Positions 5,268 through 9,042 of a stretch of DNA of 9,042 nt are shown here, piece after piece. The notes under the pieces were generated by a model that saw only the letters and a list, made by a program, of their open reading frames with translations, was not told the DNA's origin and did no database searches. Position numbers and translations under genes: made by a program. The DNA lies in contig JAHFNN010000034.1 in NCBI GenBank assembly GCA_023267315.1, forward strand, positions 1 to 9,042. Reading direction: 5' to 3'. The stretch's first letter is position 1, and the number at the start of each line of letters is the position of its first letter. Origin of the DNA: Candidatus Nomurabacteria bacterium (GTDB taxonomy: Bacteria; Patescibacteriota; Minisyncoccia; Phycocordibacterales; UBA9973).

Positions 5268-6932
5268 GCAGTAGACAATATCGCCATCGGAGGGGTTATA
5301 CCCTGTCAAAAATTCATTATGACATCCTGTATTCATACACGAGCGCTTATACAATTTGGGAGCGACACGTCGAGAAACTCTTTCTTTGTAACGACAATCA
5401 GGACATTTGTGCGGGAGCGGAATTTGCTCTCTTTTCAAGAACAAAATTTCTTCTTGTTGAAATCGAAACGGCAGTGCACATACTTCACACCCGATAACCT
5501 TCTCGATAATCGTATCCGGGACATCACCAATTGCTTGAGGTAGATCTTTTGCATCTATATCAATCCGATATTCTCCCCGCTTCACTTCATACCATGGATA
5601 CCCTTTTTGAGTCGCTGTCTCTTTCGAAATAGGGAAAAATTCCTGAGCCATAGTGTTGTTGTAGCCATACCAGGAAAATTCTATCGGAAAAAATTCACCG
5701 TACGTATATACCAACCCTTGTGCATCAGTATAAGGCATATCAGTCATGTGCTTTTTTATTTTTTCTACCAAAATTTCATATTCTTCTTTTGAGTACTGTT
5801 TGTTCAATATGCAGTACTCCTTATTTTTAAGACCTGCACACCCAAACACATTGTGTACTGAATTACAATGCATCGAATACTCAGTGTCACGAATATTAGG
5901 CCAACAATCAACTAAGAATTTTGAGTTGTATATACCAGAACCAGATGATGAATATTCATATGCAAGTTCAATTCCATCTCCCCACACAGAGACGTCATAC
6001 GAATTTTTATTTGGTGGTTGTGATACATATTGTACATATCGCAAATCTTCCCCGCCAAATACCAAGAAACTATCTTTCACGTTCTTAGACTGTGTCACAT
6101 AAACACCCGTTGAATTTACATTCTTGATGCCTTGGTAATATTTCTTTGGAAACTTCTTCCAAAATGCTCGCGCCTTCTCTTGCACTTCTTTACAGCCAAG
6201 AAATGTATCAAGTCTCATTTTTTCTACTTCTTTCTTATAGCTCTCTTTATCGTATTGTTCATTAAAAATACAATATGATTTATTGCGTAAATTTACACAT
6301 CCGATACAACTCACACAACCAACGCAATTTTTCAAAAACCATACGTCAACACAATCACCACATTCCTCAGAGAATCGAACACGGTTACTTTTTTCAATCC
6401 AAAAATTTCCATAACAAAATTCAGACGTATAGATATCATTATTGTCCAAGCATTGTTTTGAATCATAATTCCCCACTCCATACATACAATCCTCATTGTT
6501 CGCAGCATTGAATACGAGGTAGCAATTCTTAAGATCATTCGCATTTCCTGAATACGGACTATTGATCACGCGAGTAACATTTAAATTTATTTGAGGGACT
6601 TTTTTGACCAATTCTCGTAATTGCTCCAAAAATGGCCGTGAAAAATCAACATCGACACCATACTCTAATCCATCCCACGAATCACTGTACCACTCTTCAT
6701 TGGTCACTACAGGGGCACCGGAATCCGGTGGAACAAGTGAAAAGACCGGCTCACCGGTAAAATGATCTTTTGCTTTAAAGAGTTTATTTTGATTACGAAA
6801 CGCAAACCGTCGAATCATACGGCATTCGGCACAAAATGTTGGTGCAGGCACTTTAATTTTTTCGTAAAACGAACGATCTTCAGAATCAATTACAAAATCA
6901 TTTTTACAGTTTTGGCATTGTTTAGTTTCCAT
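5238..6932 (-). CDS. Cys-rich zinc-ribbon / β-helix-like repeat protein, paralogue B (564 aa)
   Basis: This is the third gene of the array in transcription order; its function is unknown. The start is ATG 6932 (METKQCQNCKNDF), only 3 bp after the stop of gene C, so translation is probably coupled. The protein has about 28 Cys. First ribbon: C6, C9, C34, C37, with the FYEKIKVPAPTFCAECR pattern of the family I recall as probable zinc-binding domain zf-trcl. The second N-terminal ribbon has no Cys left (residues about 50-90), although the flanking YSDSWD...DFSRPF is kept. Residues 128-227 are the first repeat region, with a C-x2-C-x2-C-x2-C run (C203, C206, C209, C212) and signature VNLRNKSYCIFNEQY. 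Residues about 270-380 are the second (QSKNVKDSF..., GLKNKEYCILNKQY). A linker, YNNTMAQEFFPISKE, precedes two intact C-terminal ribbons: C482, C485, C510, C513 and C532/C537 with C555, C558. The first pair of the last ribbon is C-x4-C rather than C-x2-C. The tail is YCESCYQQEVA. Confidence 0.87.
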   Translation of the reverse strand: METKQCQNCKNDFVIDSEDRSFYEKIKVPAPTFCAECRMIRRFAFRNQNKLFKAKDHFTGEPVFSLVPPDSGAPVVTNEEWYSDSWDGLEYGVDVDFSRPFLEQLRELVKKVPQINLNVTRVINSPYSGNANDLKNCYLVFNAANNEDCMYGVGNYDSKQCLDNNDIYTSEFCYGNFWIEKSNRVRFSEECGDCVDVWFLKNCVGCVSCIGCVNLRNKSYCIFNEQYDKESYKKEVEKMRLDTFLGCKEVQEKARAFWKKFPKKYYQGIKNVNSTGVYVTQSKNVKDSFLVFGGEDLRYVQYVSQPPNKNSYDVSVWGDGIELAYEYSSSGSGIYNSKFLVDCWPNIRDTEYSMHCNSVHNVFGCAGLKNKEYCILNKQYSKEEYEILVEKIKKHMTDMPYTDAQGLVYTYGEFFPIEFSWYGYNNTMAQEFFPISKETATQKGYPWYEVKRGEYRIDIDAKDLPQAIGDVPDTIIEKVIGCEVCALPFRFQQEEILFLKREQIPLPHKCPDCRYKERVSRRVAPKLYKRSCMNTGCHNEFLTGYNPSDGDIVYCESCYQQEVA

Positions 6933-6935
6933 ATG

Positions 6936-8600
6936 CTAGAGTACTTCAGACTGGTAACATTGTTCACAATAGATAATTTCTGGTCGCAGAGGAGCGTAAT
7001 TCGTGACAATAGCCTTATTGCAGTGCGCGCAATTGCGATCCCAGAATTTATACGGTCCACGGCGACGTACACGATCTTGGTGACGACAGTAAAAACACTT
7101 ACGCGGAATTGGTAATGTCATCTTTCGGTAAAACAGCAACTCTTGCTCAGTAATTTTGTAATTGCGTTCACAGCCCAAACATTTCAAGATTTCGTTGGTA
7201 ATAGCATCTTCCACGTCTTTGATATGGTCTGGAATTTGTTCTGGTGATAGTGTCTCTTTCCCTTTGGTCATCTGTATATCATCTTCCCAGCGGAATCCCA
7301 TCTTAAGCACCTCCTCTTTTGTCATTGGGAAGTTATCCTGCGCCACAGTCTCGTTGTAAGCAAAAGGAGCAAGCTCAGCTGGCATAATAAGGCCATGGGT
7401 ACCTGCTGCCATGAGTTCTGCGGTGATATGTTCCCGTAATTTTTCATATTCTTCTTTTGTATATTCATAATTGAAGATTGCATGTTTACCATGTTTCAAT
7501 GCATCACACCCAATACAATCCTGGCAATTCGTAATATAGTAACTGTACATTATATCTCTTGAGTGTTCGACTCCATACGAACCGATCACATTGCTTGAAT
7601 AACCAGTGCCGACACATTCAAGCAATCGTTCTGATTTTGTTCCATACCCGATGGTACCCAGCGAATCTTTGATGACCTTTGAAGAAAACAAATATTTCGA
7701 ATCCTCCCCCATCGCCACTTCGAATGAATCTTTGACATTCTTTGATTCAAAAAGGTAATCTCCGGTTGAACCGACTGTTTTTAAATTATTATTCTCGCGG
7801 CGAGGAAATTGGAGACTGAACTCTTCAAACTTTTTTCGCGCCTCTTCCATCTTTGAATAGCTACCAGTAATTTCTGCTATACGCGCCTTATACGCCTCCG
7901 AAGAAAGCTGTTCATTGAAGAAGCAGTTGCTCTTGTTGCGTAAATTTACACAACCGAAACAATTAGTCAGTCCGCTTCCATTCAAAATGAAAAGTGAATC
8001 AACAGACCCCACGACATTCTGGCCCCAGATAATTCCAGATGAATCCTGGATATTAATGCACTCGTAAGATCGCTCAATATTGGTACCGAAATATAGATCA
8101 GAAGCATCCCGGCCATTTTTAATCCCGCGAGAATAGAGTAATTCTTCGGCTGGGCTCGTATTGAACACAAGATAGCAATTCTTGCAGCCGCTCGCCATGT
8201 TCACATATTCACTATTTATATTTTCCCCATCACCATGAGATAGGTATGTGGCGATTTTTGGTACCTCAATTAAAAATTCTTTAAGTTGATCAAAAAAGGG
8301 TCTAGAGAAGTCATACTTTTTGCCGTAACTTTTTGGATCCCATTTTTCGGAATAGTAGCAGTCATAACAATAGACTTTGTACGGAAGCTTGGGATTATAC
8401 ATCGTGATAATACCCTTCCCGCACAAATCGCATTTCTGACCGGAATAGAGCGTAGTCTCATTGCGAAAAAGTGCTCGACGTTTAAACCTGCATGTTGGAC
8501 ATATCTCCGGTACTGACACCTTCATTTTCTGATAGAAATTCAAGCTATCAATATCGAGTGTGAAATCTTGAGCGCAGTTTTGGCAGGTTTTAGTTTCCAT
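6936..8600 (-). CDS. Cys-rich zinc-ribbon / β-helix-like repeat protein, paralogue C (554 aa, all four ribbons intact)
   Basis: This is the second gene of the array; its function is unknown. The chosen start is ATG 8600 (METKTCQNCAQDF), because it matches the start of paralogue B exactly in register. A GTG at 8609 would add three residues (MIC). All four ribbons keep their Cys: C6, C9, C34, C37; C57, C60, C78, C81; C474, C477, C502, C505; and C524, C527, C545, C548. The spacings at the N- and C-terminus are the same, x24 within the first type and x17 within the second. The two internal repeat regions span about 125-232 (signature CFGCVNLRNKSNCFFNEQL) and 275-380 (CQDCIGCDALKHGKHAIFN, a divergent copy). 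Between the repeats is a Lys/Glu-rich helix (about 233-262). The linker AYNETVAQDNFPMTKEE precedes the C-terminal ribbons. A basic stretch, RVRRRGPYKF, between the last two ribbons would suit nucleic-acid contact, which is inference only. The tail is YCEQCYQSEVL. Confidence 0.87.
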   Translation of the reverse strand: METKTCQNCAQDFTLDIDSLNFYQKMKVSVPEICPTCRFKRRALFRNETTLYSGQKCDLCGKGIITMYNPKLPYKVYCYDCYYSEKWDPKSYGKKYDFSRPFFDQLKEFLIEVPKIATYLSHGDGENINSEYVNMASGCKNCYLVFNTSPAEELLYSRGIKNGRDASDLYFGTNIERSYECINIQDSSGIIWGQNVVGSVDSLFILNGSGLTNCFGCVNLRNKSNCFFNEQLSSEAYKARIAEITGSYSKMEEARKKFEEFSLQFPRRENNNLKTVGSTGDYLFESKNVKDSFEVAMGEDSKYLFSSKVIKDSLGTIGYGTKSERLLECVGTGYSSNVIGSYGVEHSRDIMYSYYITNCQDCIGCDALKHGKHAIFNYEYTKEEYEKLREHITAELMAAGTHGLIMPAELAPFAYNETVAQDNFPMTKEEVLKMGFRWEDDIQMTKGKETLSPEQIPDHIKDVEDAITNEILKCLGCERNYKITEQELLFYRKMTLPIPRKCFYCRHQDRVRRRGPYKFWDRNCAHCNKAIVTNYAPLRPEIIYCEQCYQSEVL

Positions 8601-8610
8601 ACATATCACT

Positions 8611-9042
8611 CTACACCACTTCCTGCTGATAGCAAGAGACGCAATATACCACTTCTGGACGATCTGGAGAGAACGCGCTAATCATTTCCTTTCCACACTT
8701 TGCGCATGTCCTATCAAAAAGTTCGCCTGGTTTATTGATGCGTTCAAAGCGAGCCTGGTCACGACACTTAGGACATGACGATGGCACTGGTAGAGACATT
8801 TTTTTAAGCACACTGTATTCAAGTGGTAATATTTTGTATCTCTTAGAACAGGTTGTACATGCGATTATTTCGTTGAGAATTGTTTCAGAGGTGTCGCCAG
8901 CAGATTGTGGGAGATCGTTTCCTGACACGGTCTCTTTGACTACCGCATCTACTTCATCAAACCATGTATACCCTGCTTTGATTGCTTCTTCTTTTGTCTT
9001 CGGGAAAAACTTTGAAGCATTGGTGGTATTGTATGCAAATCG
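8611..9042 (-). CDS. Cys-rich zinc-ribbon repeat protein, paralogue D (C-terminal 143 aa only; runs off right edge)
   Basis: The frame is open from the right edge to TAG at 8611-8613, so an internal ATG at 8928 is not the real start. The visible part begins RFAYNTTNASKFFPKTKEE, the same linker that precedes the C-terminal ribbons in A, B and C. The first ribbon follows (C62, C65, C90, C93 counted from the visible start; ALKY-type spacing is kept as x24 between pairs), with the family pattern LKKMSLPVPSSCPKCR. The second ribbon (C113, C116, C134, C137) has x17 spacing, and the tail is YCVSCYQQEVV. Both ribbons are intact. Gene C begins 10 bp downstream (or 1 bp if its GTG is used), so D and C are very likely co-transcribed. 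The missing part should hold the N-terminal ribbons and the two repeat regions, about 410 residues if it matches its neighbours. Confidence 0.85.
   Translation of the reverse strand, partial: RFAYNTTNASKFFPKTKEEAIKAGYTWFDEVDAVVKETVSGNDLPQSAGDTSETILNEIIACTTCSKRYKILPLEYSVLKKMSLPVPSSCPKCRDQARFERINKPGELFDRTCAKCGKEMISAFSPDRPEVVYCVSCYQQEVV

Larger units (their letters stand above)
3457..9042 (-). repeat. Tandem array of four paralogous Cys-rich genes
   Basis: Four adjacent genes in the same direction encode one family. The evidence is a shared domain order, identical Cys spacings, the shared linker (YN-x-T/S-x-A) and the near-identical C-terminal tail YC-x2-CYQ-[QS]-EV. The gaps are 10, 3 and 32 bp, so they form one transcription unit read from right to left. 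The array extends beyond the right edge. Sequence divergence between members is large outside the motifs, which suggests old duplications. Confidence 0.88.

Noticed and set aside
5144..5497. Plus-strand frame of 117 codons across the A/B gap
   Set aside because: It is antisense to the ends of genes A and B, which have clear domain structure and fixed Cys spacing. Its product has no recognisable motif.
4477..6326. Classical ferredoxin domain
   Set aside because: The Cys run is C-x2-C-x2-C-x2-C without the x3-C-P ending, and no second ferredoxin half is present. It is kept only as a possible metal site.
6762..7115. Plus-strand frame of 117 codons across the B/C junction
   Set aside because: It is antisense to the N-terminal ribbon of B and the C-terminal ribbons of C. 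It is a shadow frame without its own promoter or ribosome site.
3985..7961. CRISPR or DNA tandem-repeat array, because similar short stretches recur at intervals
   Set aside because: The recurrent stretches fall in frame on the protein signature, are unequally spaced and diverged, and lie inside genes. There are no spacer-like units.
3457..8609. CaiB/BaiF-type CoA-transferase function, a name that I recall automated pipelines may give to such proteins
   Set aside because: None of the proteins shows a CoA-transferase fold pattern or catalytic Asp motif. The sequences are zinc ribbons and Cys-rich repeats.
8611..8928. A complete 105-aa gene starting at ATG 8928
   Set aside because: The frame is open upstream to the window edge and encodes the linker shared with A, B and C, so this ATG is an internal Met of a longer gene.

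Overview
The window looks like a piece of a Candidate Phyla Radiation (Patescibacteria, probably Parcubacteria-like) genome. This is inferred from compact AT-leaning DNA (about 40% GC by eye), short lysine-rich hypothetical proteins, near-absent Shine-Dalgarno sites, TATAAT-like boxes placed almost directly on start codons, and a large Cys-rich protein family that I associate with CPR genomes. The standard genetic code fits every gene. No RNA gene, insertion sequence, CRISPR array or phage gene was seen, and no stretch above 300 bases lacks a gene.

Left part. A minus-strand gene runs off the left edge (1-1281). Its 427 visible residues resemble the N-terminal region of the large CPR proteins that end in a VirD4/TraG- or HerA-like ATPase domain of type IV secretion or DNA transfer. 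That ATPase domain would lie outside the window. A 44-bp divergent promoter region separates it from two small plus-strand genes of unknown function (1326-1628 and 1663-2106). These end at a 38-bp perfect palindrome (2108-2145) that can act as a terminator for both strands.

Middle. On the minus strand, converging on that terminator, lie a 149-aa helical hypothetical protein (2149-2598) and a complete type I methionine aminopeptidase (map, 2638-3408) with all metal ligands present.

Right part, about 60% of the window (3457-9042). Here are four consecutive minus-strand genes of one Cys-rich family, three complete (582, 564 and 554 aa) and one cut by the right edge. They are called A (3457-5205), B (5238-6932), C (6936-8600) and D (8611-9042, partial) in transcription-reversed order; D is upstream. 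Each complete protein has a pair of zinc-ribbon modules at both ends with fixed Cys spacing (C-x2-C-x24-C-x2-C, then C-x2-C-x17-C-x2-C). Between them are two repeats of a β-helix-like region, each ending in a C-x-G-C-VNLRNK-x-YCIFN-like signature. Spacings of 10, 3 and 32 bp indicate one operon. The function is unknown. The array, its internal duplications and the uneven loss of zinc ligands between paralogues are the most interesting content. There is no signal peptide or membrane segment, so the proteins are expected in the cytoplasm.
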